A DNA stretch of 47,542 nt, taken from positions 1-47,542 of the forward strand of contig JAIYBC010000038.1 in assembly GCA_027488845.1 (NCBI GenBank), read 5' to 3'. A model generated the notes under the pieces. That model did no database searches. It was not told where the DNA came from and saw only the letters and a program-made list of their open reading frames with translations. This stretch comes from Verrucomicrobiales bacterium (lineage in GTDB: Bacteria > Verrucomicrobiota > Verrucomicrobiia > Limisphaerales > UBA9464). Position numbers and translations under genes: made by a program. Of the stretch, positions 18,427 to 26,825 are shown one piece after another; the first letter of the stretch is position 1; each line of letters opens with the position of its first letter.

Positions 18427-19266
18427 ATGAAGCTCAAGAAAGCCGTCGAAACCCTCCTCTACCCGCTCGTCGGCATCGTCGTCAGCCTGCTCGTCTGGCA
18501 GGCGATCTCCGGCGGCGTCACCACGGCGAAGTCGCCGTCCGGCGAGATGGAGGAGGTGCGGACCGGACTCGTGAAGGACCTGCCCGGTCCGGCGGTCACC
18601 TGGGAACGGACGCGGAAGTACGTCGTCGAACCGTTCGCCAAGCGCGAGGAGCTCGACCAGGGCATCCTCCGCTTCACCTGGTATTCCCTGCTCATCGTCG
18701 CCAAGGGATACTTCATCGCCATCGTCGTCGGGACGCCCGTCGGGTTCCTCCTCGGACTCTCGAGGATGTTCACCCGGATGTTCGACCCGATCATCCAGGT
18801 CCTGCGTCCGGTGTCGCCGCTCGCCTGGATGCCCCTCGGCGTCGTGCTCTTCTCCGGCGCGGGCCGCAGCGCGAACGAACTCGGCGCCCTGTTCACCATC
18901 GCCGTCTGCGCCATGTGGCCCACCGTTCTCAACACCGCCGTCGGCGTCCGCGCGATCCCCCAGGACTACCTCAACGTGGCCAGGGTCCTGAAGCTCTCCC
19001 GCACCAAGACCCTCTTCAAGATCCTGATCCCGGCGACCCTGCCGTACATGTTCACCGGATACCGGCTGAGCCTCGGCATCGCGTGGCTGGTCATCGTCGC
19101 CGTGGAGATGCTCACCGGCCGCATCGGCATCGGGAACTTCCTCTGGAACGAGTACAACAACGGCCTCTATACGAGCATCATCCTCAGCATCCTCACCATC
19201 GGCGTCGTGGGCTTCCTGCTCGACCGCGCGATGAGCCTCCTCGAGCAGCGCTTCAAGTCCATCTAG
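18427..19266 (+). CDS. nrtB: Nitrate ABC transporter permease
   Basis: A 279-residue BPD_transp_1-type permease. A first membrane span (LLYPLVGIVVSLLVWQAI) precedes a soluble stretch, then the ABC permease core. RFTWYSLLIVAKGYFIAIVV and the EAA-like coupling loop (VARVLKLSRTKTLFKILIPATLPYMFTG) are typical of NrtB/SsuC/TauC. It would form the inner-membrane channel with the two ATPases NrtC and NrtD. It follows nrtA by 108 bases. Its stop codon at 19264-19266 directly abuts the inserted inverted-repeat element, which separates it from nrtC by 444 bases. Confidence 0.92.
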   Translation: MKLKKAVETLLYPLVGIVVSLLVWQAISGGVTTAKSPSGEMEEVRTGLVKDLPGPAVTWERTRKYVVEPFAKREELDQGILRFTWYSLLIVAKGYFIAIVVGTPVGFLLGLSRMFTRMFDPIIQVLRPVSPLAWMPLGVVLFSGAGRSANELGALFTIAVCAMWPTVLNTAVGVRAIPQDYLNVARVLKLSRTKTLFKILIPATLPYMFTGYRLSLGIAWLVIVAVEMLTGRIGIGNFLWNEYNNGLYTSIILSILTIGVVGFLLDRAMSLLEQRFKSI

Positions 19267-19712
19267 GAGGATTCATGATTCCCGATTCTGGATTCCCGAT
19301 TTCGTGCCGTCCTCCGCGTCGCCGCGAAGATCCGGACCAACTCCTCCGCCTCGGAGGCCAAGGCGCGGAGCCTCTGCTCCGGGAGCAGGCCGGCTTCCGC
19401 GATCAGCTCTATCCAGAAGTGCGACTCGTCCGCCTCCTCGAGGACGATCGAGATCTTGTTGGCGAAGTCCGCACGGGACTTCGAACGGAGGGCCGAACGG
19501 TAGTTGGCCGCCACGGACGTTCCGCTGCGACAAAGCTGTTGGGCCACAACCCTTCCCCGGACCGATTTTGGCAAGGCTTCGGCGAGCCGCATCACCCTCA
19601 CTGCGAAACGCATCGTACGGTCCTTCAGTTCCTCGGAGTCCACGGAGGCACAAGGCGTCCAGGGCCTCCGGCGTTCAATCGGGAATCGGAAACCCGGAAT
19701 CAGGAATAGCAT
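19263..19712 (-). CDS. Four-helix-bundle (23S rRNA intervening-sequence/S23-type) protein inside the nrt operon
   Basis: A protein of about 149 residues from ATG 19712, or about 126 from the GTG at 19643 (VDSEELKDRTMRFAVRVMRL), which fits the usual family start better. Family hallmarks are RTMRFAVRVMRLAEALPKSV, QLCRSGTSVAANYRSALRSK, ADFANKISIVLEEADESHFW, and a final helix EAEELVRIFAATRRT. These small pentamer-forming bundles were first found in 23S rRNA intervening sequences and also occur as Avd accessory proteins of diversity-generating retroelements; their cellular role is unclear. The gene lies antisense to the nitrate operon and reads through both flanking inverted repeats; its stop overlaps the nrtB stop. 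It looks like an inserted cassette. Confidence 0.8.
   Translation of the reverse strand: MLFLIPGFRFPIERRRPWTPCASVDSEELKDRTMRFAVRVMRLAEALPKSVRGRVVAQQLCRSGTSVAANYRSALRSKSRADFANKISIVLEEADESHFWIELIAEAGLLPEQRLRALASEAEELVRIFAATRRTARNRESRIGNHESS
19271..19301 (+). repeat. Left inverted repeat flanking the four-helix-bundle gene
   Basis: A 31-base sequence starting ATTCATGATTCCCGATT and ending GGATTCCCGATT. It matches the reverse complement of 19677-19707 at 25 of 31 positions. It contains the internal direct repeat GATTCCCGATT. It begins four bases after the nrtB stop. Confidence 0.75.
19677..19707 (-). repeat. Right inverted repeat flanking the four-helix-bundle gene
   Basis: On the reverse strand it starts ATTCCTGATTCCGGG and ends CCGATTCCCGATT, pairing with 19271-19301. 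It supplies CAGGAATAGC directly before the nrtC ATG at 19711, so the AGGA of the repeat doubles as the nrtC ribosome binding site. No target-site duplication was recognised. Confidence 0.75.
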
Positions 19713-20625
19713 GCCCTTCCTCCAGCTCTCAGGCGTCTCCAAGTCCTTCGGCCCGGCCGAGGCCCGCATCGACGTCCTCCATGACATCCAACTCTCCCTC
19801 GAACGCGGCGAGATCCTCGCCGTCGTCGGCTACAGCGGCTCGGGCAAGACGACCCTGCTCTCCCTCGTCGCCGGCCTGCTCCGGCCGGACCGCGGTTCGG
19901 TGACGCTCGACGGGCGCCCCGTCACCGGTCCCGGCCCCGACCGCGGCGTCGTCTTCCAGAACTACAGCCTCCTCCCCTGGCTCACCGTCGCCGAGAACAT
20001 CGCCCTCGGCGTCGACCAGGTGTTCGCCGACCGTGACGCGTCCTGGCGCCGCCAACAGGTCGAACGCCACGTCGCCATGGTCGGCCTCGCCCACGCCGCA
20101 AACCGGCGTCCCGCCGAGCTGTCCGGCGGCATGCGCCAGCGCGTCAGCCTCGCCCGCGCCCTCGCCATGGATCCCCAGGTGCTCCTGCTCGACGAGCCCC
20201 TCGGCGCGCTCGACGCCCTCACCCGCGCCACGCTGCAGGACGAGATCGGCCGCCTTTGCCGCGACTCCGGCAAGACCGCCCTGCTCATCACCAACGACCC
20301 CGACGAGGGCATCTACCTCGCCGACCGGATCATCCCGCTCGGCGCCGGCCCGCGCGCCACGCTCGGCCCCTCCTTCAACGTGGACCTCGCACGTCCCCGG
20401 GACCGCCGAGCCATGAACCACGACCCCCGGTTCCGCGAGATCCGGAACGGCGTCGTCCAATGGATGCTCGGACCCGGCGCCCGCCAGTCGGTCACCGTCT
20501 CCCGCAAGCTGACCCTGCCCGACATCGAGCCCGAGGACCTCGACGCGCCCCGGCCGCGCCTGGGCGGAGGCCGTCGTCCGGTGCGGCGCGGCGAACAACG
20601 TCGCGAGACCGTCCAGATTCCCTGA
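19711..20625 (+). CDS. nrtC: Nitrate ABC transporter ATPase with H-loop His replaced by Asn
   Basis: A protein of 304 residues. Walker A is GYSGSGKTT, the signature is LSGGMRQRVSLARALA and Walker B is VLLLDEPLGALDALTR. The switch region reads LLITNDPDEGIYLAD: the conserved H-loop histidine is asparagine. The last 50 residues are a basic/Pro-rich tail without the NrtA-like domain that cyanobacterial NrtC carries. It is one half of a probable NrtC/NrtD heterodimer under NrtB. The start at ATG 19711 uses an AGGA inside the inverted repeat; the frame is open upstream across the inserted element, but that part is antisense to the four-helix-bundle gene. The symbol follows gene order, not domain content. 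Confidence 0.88.
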   Translation: MPFLQLSGVSKSFGPAEARIDVLHDIQLSLERGEILAVVGYSGSGKTTLLSLVAGLLRPDRGSVTLDGRPVTGPGPDRGVVFQNYSLLPWLTVAENIALGVDQVFADRDASWRRQQVERHVAMVGLAHAANRRPAELSGGMRQRVSLARALAMDPQVLLLDEPLGALDALTRATLQDEIGRLCRDSGKTALLITNDPDEGIYLADRIIPLGAGPRATLGPSFNVDLARPRDRRAMNHDPRFREIRNGVVQWMLGPGARQSVTVSRKLTLPDIEPEDLDAPRPRLGGGRRPVRRGEQRRETVQIP

Positions 20626-20649
20626 CCCAACCCGCCCCCTTTCCGGCCC

Positions 20650-21549
20650 ATGAGCCACCACGTCGAACTCTCCAACCTCACCAAGTCCTACCCGACGCCG
20701 AAGGGCCCGGCGGTCATCGTCCGCGACTTCAACCTCAACATCCGCAAGGGCGAGTTCGTGTCCCTCATCGGCCACTCGGGCTGCGGCAAGTCCACCGTCC
20801 TCTCCATGCTCGCCGGGCTCAACCCGGTCACCGCCGGCGGCATCATCCTCGCCGGCAAGGAACTCGTCGGACCCGGACCCGACCGCGGCGTCGTCTTCCA
20901 GTCGCCCAACCTCCTCCCCTGGCTCACTGCCTTCGAGAACGTGCTCCTCGGCGTGGACCAGGTCTTCTACACCGCCTCCCGGGAGGAACGCCGCGACATC
21001 GCCGAATACTACCTCACCGTGGTCGGGCTCGGCGAATCCATGCACCGGCGCCCCGCCGAGCTCTCCCAGGGCATGCGCCAACGCGTCGGCATCGCCCGCG
21101 CCTTCGCCCTCTCGCCCAAGATGCTCCTGCTCGACGAGCCGTTCGGCATGCTCGACTCGCTCACCCGGTTCGAGCTCCAGGCGGTCCTCATGGAGCTTTG
21201 GGCCCGAAACAACATCACGGCGCTCATGGTCACCCACGACGTCGACGAGGCGCTCTACCTCAGCGACCGGATCGTGATGATGACCAACGGTCCCGAGGCG
21301 TTCGTCGGAGAGATCCTCGAGATACCATGGGAACGTCCCCGCGACCGGCGGCAGGTCCTGGAACATCCGGACTACTACCGTCTGCGCGAACACCTCATCG
21401 GCTTCCTCAACGTCCGGGCCTACACCCTCAAGGGCCTGACGCCTCCGGGCGGCGACGCCGGACACGGTCCCGCGGAACCCGCCCCGAAGGCCACCGCACC
21501 CAAGCCGACCGAGCCGGCTCCCATCCAACTCGAGGCGCTCGCCGCCTGA
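20650..21549 (+). CDS. nrtD: Nitrate ABC transporter ATPase
   Basis: A protein of 299 residues with a complete ABC ATPase: Walker [11 protein letters not shown]-loop [13 protein letters not shown], signature [17 protein letters not shown], Walker [17 protein letters not shown] and H-loop [15 protein letters not shown]. Conserved [10 protein letters not shown] in this and the preceding gene shows they are close paralogues. The C-terminus has a Pro/Ala-rich tail of about 40 residues. It starts 24 bases after nrtC. As the intact partner, it probably supplies the main catalytic site of the pair. Confidence 0.92.
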   Translation: MSHHVELSNLTKSYPTPKGPAVIVRDFNLNIRKGEFVSLIGHSGCGKSTVLSMLAGLNPVTAGGIILAGKELVGPGPDRGVVFQSPNLLPWLTAFENVLLGVDQVFYTASREERRDIAEYYLTVVGLGESMHRRPAELSQGMRQRVGIARAFALSPKMLLLDEPFGMLDSLTRFELQAVLMELWARNNITALMVTHDVDEALYLSDRIVMMTNGPEAFVGEILEIPWERPRDRRQVLEHPDYYRLREHLIGFLNVRAYTLKGLTPPGGDAGHGPAEPAPKATAPKPTEPAPIQLEALAA

Positions 21550-21626
21550 CAGGCTTCCCCAGAATCCCGGATCCCCGAACCCAACCAGCAACCCGACTCC
21601 CCCAACCCTCCGCAACCCACAACACC

Positions 21627-23195
21627 ATGCCATCACATCGACTCCCCGGCCTCGTCGCCCCGCTGCTCCTCGCCGCAGCCGTCCAATCCGCCCTCGGCAA
21701 CGACTGGACCGACGTCGGCTTCACCTCCCCGCTGGCCCCGACGCCCGGCTACCTCAACGAGTGGCTGCGCAAGGACGATCCGTACATGAACTCCTGGAAC
21801 GTCGGCGTCCTGTACTGGGGACGCTACGAGTCCAAGCAGAACGGCGGCTTCGTCGGCCCCGGCTCGCTCGCCGACTTCCGCCGGGATGTCGACAACGACA
21901 ACAGCTACTACCTCCAGCGCGTCGTTCCCCGGATCGGCTACACCGACAAGTGGTTCGAGGTCTTCGTGCAGGGACGTTCCTCCACCGCCACCGGCGACGA
22001 CCGTTCGTCCACCGCCAACGGCACGGTCAACGTGAACACCAACGGCGTCGTCACCTCCTCCGGCCCGACCGGCCGCGGTTCCAGCCCGGAGTCCGACGGA
22101 CCCATCGACCTCAACCAGGCCTACGTTTCCATCGGCAACCACAAGGAGTTCCCCGTCTCCCTCAAGCTCGGACGCCAGGAGCTGGTGCTCGGCGAGCAGC
22201 GCATCGTCGGCCCGCTCCTCTGGAACAACATCGGACGCCAGTGGGACGCCGCGAAGATGCGCTGGCAGAACCGCTGGTTCGCCGCCGAGGCCTGGAGCTC
22301 GCTGGTCGTGATGCCCGACGACAACGCCTTCAACAAGTCGAACAACAAGGAGGCGTTCTCCGGGCTCCAGATCACCACGAAGCAGCTCCCGAAGCTGTGG
22401 AGCGAGTTCTACCTGCTCGCCCGCAACGTGGGCCGCGGCGCCAACTCCGGCACCCGCAACAGCACGCCGCCGCCGTTCCGTCCGCCCGAGGCCCAGGACG
22501 TCTACACCGCCGGGACCTACCTCCGGAACTCCACCAACGACTGGCAGAACGTGGATTTCGGCGTCCAGGCCTACTACCAGTTCGGCAACTTCGCCGACTT
22601 CCGCGAGGCCGGCGGCAACGGTCCGCGTCGCGACCACAGCGCCTGGGCGGTCATCGGATCCGGCGGCTACACCTGGAAGGAATCGGCCCTCACGCCCTAC
22701 CTCGGCGCCGAGTACTCCTACGCGAGCGGCGACGGCAACCCGAACGACGGCAAGCACAACACCTTCGTCCACCTCTATCCCACCGGACACCTGTTCTACG
22801 GCTTCGCCGACTTCGCCTCGCTGCAGAACCTCCACAACATCCGGCTCCGCAGCGCGATCAACCCCACCGCGCGCCTCAAGCTGATGCTCGAGGGACACCT
22901 CAAGTGGCTCGATTCGGTCGACGACAACTTCTACAACGTGGCCGGACTCCCCCGCGGCGGCGTCGTGTACCAGGGTGCCGCGGCCCGCGGCACCGGCTAC
23001 GGCATCAACCCCGACGCCGGCTCCTTCGTCGGCACCGAGATCGACCTCGTCGCCCAGTGGCGGATGAACAAGTTCACCACCATCGAGGCCGCCTACTGCC
23101 ACTTCTTCCGCGGCGACTACATCAAGGACTCCCTCGCGAAGTCCGGATCCCAGGACGCCGACTACGTCTACGCCCAGGTCCAGGTCCAGTTCTAG
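21627..23195 (+). CDS. Outer-membrane porin, [18 protein letters not shown], for nitrate uptake
   Basis: A protein of 522 residues. It starts with a Sec signal (LVAPLLLAAAVQSALGNDW) and continues with alternating aromatic beta strands: YYLQRVVPRIGYTDKWFEVFVQGR, the family-typical LKLGRQELVLGEQRIVG, and a C-terminal strand ending YVYAQVQVQF with the terminal Phe of outer-membrane barrels. The pattern fits the [14 protein letters not shown]/OprD-like barrel family. Co-location between nrtD and nitrite reductase suggests passage of nitrate or nitrite across the outer membrane; this is inference from context. The ATG at 21627 is chosen because the signal peptide begins there; the frame is open far upstream as shadow. 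Confidence 0.8.
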   Translation: MPSHRLPGLVAPLLLAAAVQSALGNDWTDVGFTSPLAPTPGYLNEWLRKDDPYMNSWNVGVLYWGRYESKQNGGFVGPGSLADFRRDVDNDNSYYLQRVVPRIGYTDKWFEVFVQGRSSTATGDDRSSTANGTVNVNTNGVVTSSGPTGRGSSPESDGPIDLNQAYVSIGNHKEFPVSLKLGRQELVLGEQRIVGPLLWNNIGRQWDAAKMRWQNRWFAAEAWSSLVVMPDDNAFNKSNNKEAFSGLQITTKQLPKLWSEFYLLARNVGRGANSGTRNSTPPPFRPPEAQDVYTAGTYLRNSTNDWQNVDFGVQAYYQFGNFADFREAGGNGPRRDHSAWAVIGSGGYTWKESALTPYLGAEYSYASGDGNPNDGKHNTFVHLYPTGHLFYGFADFASLQNLHNIRLRSAINPTARLKLMLEGHLKWLDSVDDNFYNVAGLPRGGVVYQGAAARGTGYGINPDAGSFVGTEIDLVAQWRMNKFTTIEAAYCHFFRGDYIKDSLAKSGSQDADYVYAQVQVQF

Positions 23196-23210
23196 CCCGC
23201 CACCCTGCCC

Positions 23211-25031
23211 ATGTCCTCCCCCACCGAAACCGCACCGGGCGCCTTCGATCCGATCCAGCGGGAGTATCTCGCCGGGTTGTTCGCGGGGATCGCCCAGCGC
23301 GGGATCCATCCCTACGTGGGGACCATGGAGGGCACGGGGCTGCTGACTTCCGACCCCGCCGTGGGCGGCCCCAACCGGGCCGCCCCGGCGCAGGAGGAGG
23401 AGATGGTCCACGGCACGCCGGTCTCGGAACTCAACCGCCAGGAGCTGTGGAAGCACGAGCTGGCGGGGCTCGATTCCTGGGACCGCCTCGTCCAGCACGC
23501 CCAGGAGGACCGCTTCCCGGGCGACGCCGACAACTTCCGCTTCCGCTACCACGGGCTGTTCCACGTCGCCCCGGCTCAGGACAGCTTCATGATGCGGGCC
23601 CGCATCCCCGCCGGTGAACTCACCTCGGCGCAGATGCGCGGGATGGCCGACCTCGCCGAGGAACTGGGCGACGGCAAGGCGGCCGTCACCACCCGCTCCA
23701 ACCTGCAGGTCCGCGGCATCGCCCCGCGGCACCTCGTCGAGGTCGTCACCCGGCTCGTCCGCCTCGGACTCACCGCGAAGGGCTCCGGCGCCGACAACAT
23801 CCGAAACATCACGGCCTCTCCCACCGCCGGCTTCGACCCGCAGGAGCTGCTCGACACCCGGCCGTTCGCGCACGCGCTCCACCACTACATCCTCAACAGC
23901 CGCGACCTGTTCGACCTGCCGCGGAAGTTCAACGTCGCCTTCGAGGGCGGCGGGGCCGTGGACACCGTCGCCGACACGAACGACATCGGCTTCATGGCCT
24001 GTCGCGTTCCCGCGACGGCGTCCGGGCTCTCCCTGCGCGACGGCGCCGCCGCTCCCGTCGAACCCGGCGTGTACTTCCGCGTCGAGCTCTGCGGCATCAC
24101 CGGGCACCGGCAGTTCGCCAGCGACACCGGCCTGCTCGTGCGCCCCTCCGAGGCCGTCGCCGTCGCCGCGGCGATGATCCGCGTCTTCTCCGCCAACGGC
24201 GACCGGACCGACCGCAAGAAGGCCCGCCTGAAGTACCTCGTCGACCGCTGGGGCGTGGACCGCTTCCTCTCCGAGACCCAGGCCCGCCTCGCCTTTCCCC
24301 TCGTCCGCCTGCCGATGGACTCCTGCATCCCACGGCCGCCATCGGTCAAGCACGGCCACATCGGCGTCTACCGCCAACGCCAGCCGGGCCGGAACTACGT
24401 CGGCGTCGTCGTGCCGGTCGGCATCCTGACCGCGCGCCAGATGCGCCGTCTCGCCGACATCGCCGAAGCCCACGGCTCCGGCACGCTCCGCCTCACGCCC
24501 TGGCAGAACCTCATCATCCCCGACGTCACCGACGCCTTCGTCGAGTCCGTGCGGCGGCAGCTCGTCCGTGCAGGCCTCCACCACGAGGCGGACCACGTCC
24601 TCGGCGGCCTGGTCGCGTGCACCGGGAGCCGCGGATGCAAGTACGCCGGCACCGACACCAAGGGCCATGCGGTCGAGCTTGGGGGCTTCCTCCGGCGCCG
24701 GCTCCGCCTCGACCAGCCGCTCAACATCCACTTCACCGGCTGCCCGAACTCGTGCGCCCAGCACTACATCGGCGACATCGGGCTCCAGGGCGTGAGGGCA
24801 CAGGTCGCCGGCGAGAGTGTCGAGGCCTACCACATCGTCTTCGGCGGAGGCGTCGGCCACGACCAGTCCGTCGCACGCCAGGTGTTCACCAACATCCCGT
24901 GGACGCAGGTGCCGGAACTGCTGGAACGGGCGCTGCGGGCGTACCTCCGGGTCCGGGAGCCGGGCGAATCCTTCGCCGCCTTCACGCGGCGCCACGACGT
25001 GAAGCGCCTCCAGGAGATGTTCTCCGAATGA
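23211..25031 (+). CDS. nirA: Assimilatory nitrite reductase, siroheme/[4Fe-4S] (NirA-type)
   Basis: A protein of 606 residues with the duplicated nitrite/sulfite reductase fold. The first ferredoxin-like half has FMMRARIPAGELTSAQMRG and TTRSNLQVRGI. The second has GVVVPVGILTARQMRRLADI and RLTPWQNLIIPDV. The cluster/siroheme cysteines are Cys470-x5-Cys476 and Cys511-x3-Cys515 (CTGSRGC and GCPNSC). It reduces nitrite to ammonium in the cytoplasm with six electrons. The N-terminus, FDPIQREYLAGLFAGIAQRG, resembles that of the flavoprotein encoded next, whose start codon overlaps this stop (ATGA). Nitrite rather than sulfite is favoured by the nitrate transport and reductase context. Confidence 0.9.
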   Translation: MSSPTETAPGAFDPIQREYLAGLFAGIAQRGIHPYVGTMEGTGLLTSDPAVGGPNRAAPAQEEEMVHGTPVSELNRQELWKHELAGLDSWDRLVQHAQEDRFPGDADNFRFRYHGLFHVAPAQDSFMMRARIPAGELTSAQMRGMADLAEELGDGKAAVTTRSNLQVRGIAPRHLVEVVTRLVRLGLTAKGSGADNIRNITASPTAGFDPQELLDTRPFAHALHHYILNSRDLFDLPRKFNVAFEGGGAVDTVADTNDIGFMACRVPATASGLSLRDGAAAPVEPGVYFRVELCGITGHRQFASDTGLLVRPSEAVAVAAAMIRVFSANGDRTDRKKARLKYLVDRWGVDRFLSETQARLAFPLVRLPMDSCIPRPPSVKHGHIGVYRQRQPGRNYVGVVVPVGILTARQMRRLADIAEAHGSGTLRLTPWQNLIIPDVTDAFVESVRRQLVRAGLHHEADHVLGGLVACTGSRGCKYAGTDTKGHAVELGGFLRRRLRLDQPLNIHFTGCPNSCAQHYIGDIGLQGVRAQVAGESVEAYHIVFGGGVGHDQSVARQVFTNIPWTQVPELLERALRAYLRVREPGESFAAFTRRHDVKRLQEMFSE

Positions 25032-26815
25032 ACCCGCCTCCCGTCCCATTCCTGCCGGACTCCGCACCGTTCACGGCGGAACAGCGGGCCTACCTGAACG
25101 GATTCCTCGCCGGGCTCTTCTCACGCGTCCCCGGCCCGGCCGCAACCGCGGCCCCGGTCGCCGCACCGGCCCGGCTCACCCCGTTGGCGGTCTGCTTCGG
25201 CAGCCAGACGGGCACCGCCGAGGGTCTCGCCAAGCGCATCGCCCGCGAGGCGTCCAAGCGCGGCTTCGCCCCCACGCTCCACGACCTCGCCTCCGTCACG
25301 CCGGCCTCCCTCTCCGGCGAACACAGCCTGCTCGTCGTCACCAGCACCTACGGCGACGGCGAACCGCCCGACAACGCCAAGGCGCTCTGGAAGGCGCTCT
25401 CCGCCGCGGACGCCCCCCGGCTCGAACGGCTCCGGTTCTCCGTCTGCGGCATCGGCGATTCCAGCTACGCCCGCTTCTGCGGATTCGCCCGCGACCTCGA
25501 TTCCCGGCTCGCGGCCCTCGGGGCGACCCGTGTCGCCGACCGTGCCGACTGCGACACCGACCCCGAGGAAACCTTTCTCCGCTGGCTGTCCACGGCGCTT
25601 TCCGCCCTGCAACCCGCCAAGGAAGCCGGGCCGGAACCGTCCACCGCGGCCGTACCCACGACCGGATCCGCTCCCGCCGCCGGCGCGCCCGCAGCCCATT
25701 CGCGCTCGAACCCGTTCCCGTCGCGGCTGCTCGCCAACCGAAGGCTGAACGCCGCGGGCTCCGCCAAGGACGTCCGCCACCTCGAGTTCGACCTCGCCGG
25801 TTCGGGCCTTTCCTACGAGGCGGGCGATGCGCTCGGCGTCCTTCCGCGCAACGATCCCCAGCTCGTCGCCGAACTGCTCCGGATCCTCGGCGCGTCTCCC
25901 GACCTCCCGGTGACCCTGCCCGGCGTCGGCGGGATCCCCTTGTCCGAGGCGCTCCTGTCGCGGCTCGAGATCACGCGCATCCCGCGGCCGCTGCTGGAAC
26001 ACGTCGCGACGGCCTCGGGCGACGCGACGCTGCTCGCCGTCACGGCCCCCGATGCGAACGGCGCGCTGACCCGGTTCCTGTACGGACGCGAGATCGTCGA
26101 CCTGCTCGTCGCCCACCCCGATGCGCGTCCCGATCCGCAACGCTTCGTGGGAATGCTGCGGAAGCTCGCGCCGCGGCTCTACTCGATCAGCTCCAGCCCG
26201 AAGGCCCACCCGGGCCAGGTCCATCTCACCGTGGGCACGGTGCGCTACGAGAGCCTCGGGCGTCCCCGCTCCGGGGTCTGCTCGACGTTCCTCGCCGACC
26301 GCGTCGGACCGGACGCGACGGTCCCCGTCTTCGTCCACGTCAACCGCGCGTTCCGTCCGCCCCCGCCGGACCGGCCGCTGGTCATGGTCGGACCCGGCAC
26401 CGGCATCGCGCCCTTCCGCGCCTTCCTCGAGGAACGCCGCTCGGTCGGGGCCACCGGACGGAACTGGCTCTTCTTCGGCGACCAACGCTCGGCCACCGAC
26501 TTCCTGTACCGGGACGAGCTGGAGGGCTTCCAACGGGACGGCACGCTGCATCGGCTCGACCTCGCCTGGTCCCGCGACGGAGCGGAGAAGGTCTACGTCC
26601 AGGACCTCATGCGGAAGCACGCCGCGGAACTCCACCGCTGGCTGGAGGACGGCGCCGCCTTCTGCGTGTGCGGCGACGCCTCGCGCATGGCCAAGGACGT
26701 GGACGCCGCGCTGCAGGAGATCTACCGCACCGCCGGAGGACTCGGGACGGAGGAGGCCGCGGCGCGGGTCGACGCGCTGAAGGCGGAGAAGCGGTATCTC
26801 CGGGACGTCTATTGA
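25028..26815 (+). CDS. CysJ-like NADPH diflavin reductase
   Basis: A protein of 595 residues. A flavodoxin domain (CFGSQTGTAEGLAKRIA; TSTYGDGEPPDNAK; GIGDSSYARFCGFA) is joined by a Pro/Ala linker (about 200-225) to an FAD/NADPH reductase module (YEAGDALGVLPRND; RLYSISSSPKAHPG; VGPGTGIAPFRAFLEER) ending in KRYLRDVY with an aromatic C-terminus. It resembles the sulfite reductase flavoprotein alpha subunit and would pass electrons from NADPH through FAD and FMN. Its place between nitrite and nitrate reductase, and the N-terminal block QRAYLNGFLAGL that nirA shares, suggest it feeds the nitrite reductase. Supply to nitrate reductase is an alternative. Starts with ATGA overlap. Confidence 0.9.
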   Translation: MNPPPVPFLPDSAPFTAEQRAYLNGFLAGLFSRVPGPAATAAPVAAPARLTPLAVCFGSQTGTAEGLAKRIAREASKRGFAPTLHDLASVTPASLSGEHSLLVVTSTYGDGEPPDNAKALWKALSAADAPRLERLRFSVCGIGDSSYARFCGFARDLDSRLAALGATRVADRADCDTDPEETFLRWLSTALSALQPAKEAGPEPSTAAVPTTGSAPAAGAPAAHSRSNPFPSRLLANRRLNAAGSAKDVRHLEFDLAGSGLSYEAGDALGVLPRNDPQLVAELLRILGASPDLPVTLPGVGGIPLSEALLSRLEITRIPRPLLEHVATASGDATLLAVTAPDANGALTRFLYGREIVDLLVAHPDARPDPQRFVGMLRKLAPRLYSISSSPKAHPGQVHLTVGTVRYESLGRPRSGVCSTFLADRVGPDATVPVFVHVNRAFRPPPPDRPLVMVGPGTGIAPFRAFLEERRSVGATGRNWLFFGDQRSATDFLYRDELEGFQRDGTLHRLDLAWSRDGAEKVYVQDLMRKHAAELHRWLEDGAAFCVCGDASRMAKDVDAALQEIYRTAGGLGTEEAAARVDALKAEKRYLRDVY

Positions 26816-26825
26816 AGCGACCGCC

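Noticed and set aside
21550-21626. AGAATCCCGGATCCCCGA after nrtD as another copy of the inverted-repeat end
   Set aside because: Similarity to the 31-bp ends is short and no partner copy or gene is present.
21633-25067. A 1144-codon open frame antisense to the porin and nitrite reductase genes
   Set aside because: Val/Gly/Glu/Asp-rich shadow frame; the sense strand has all cofactor motifs.
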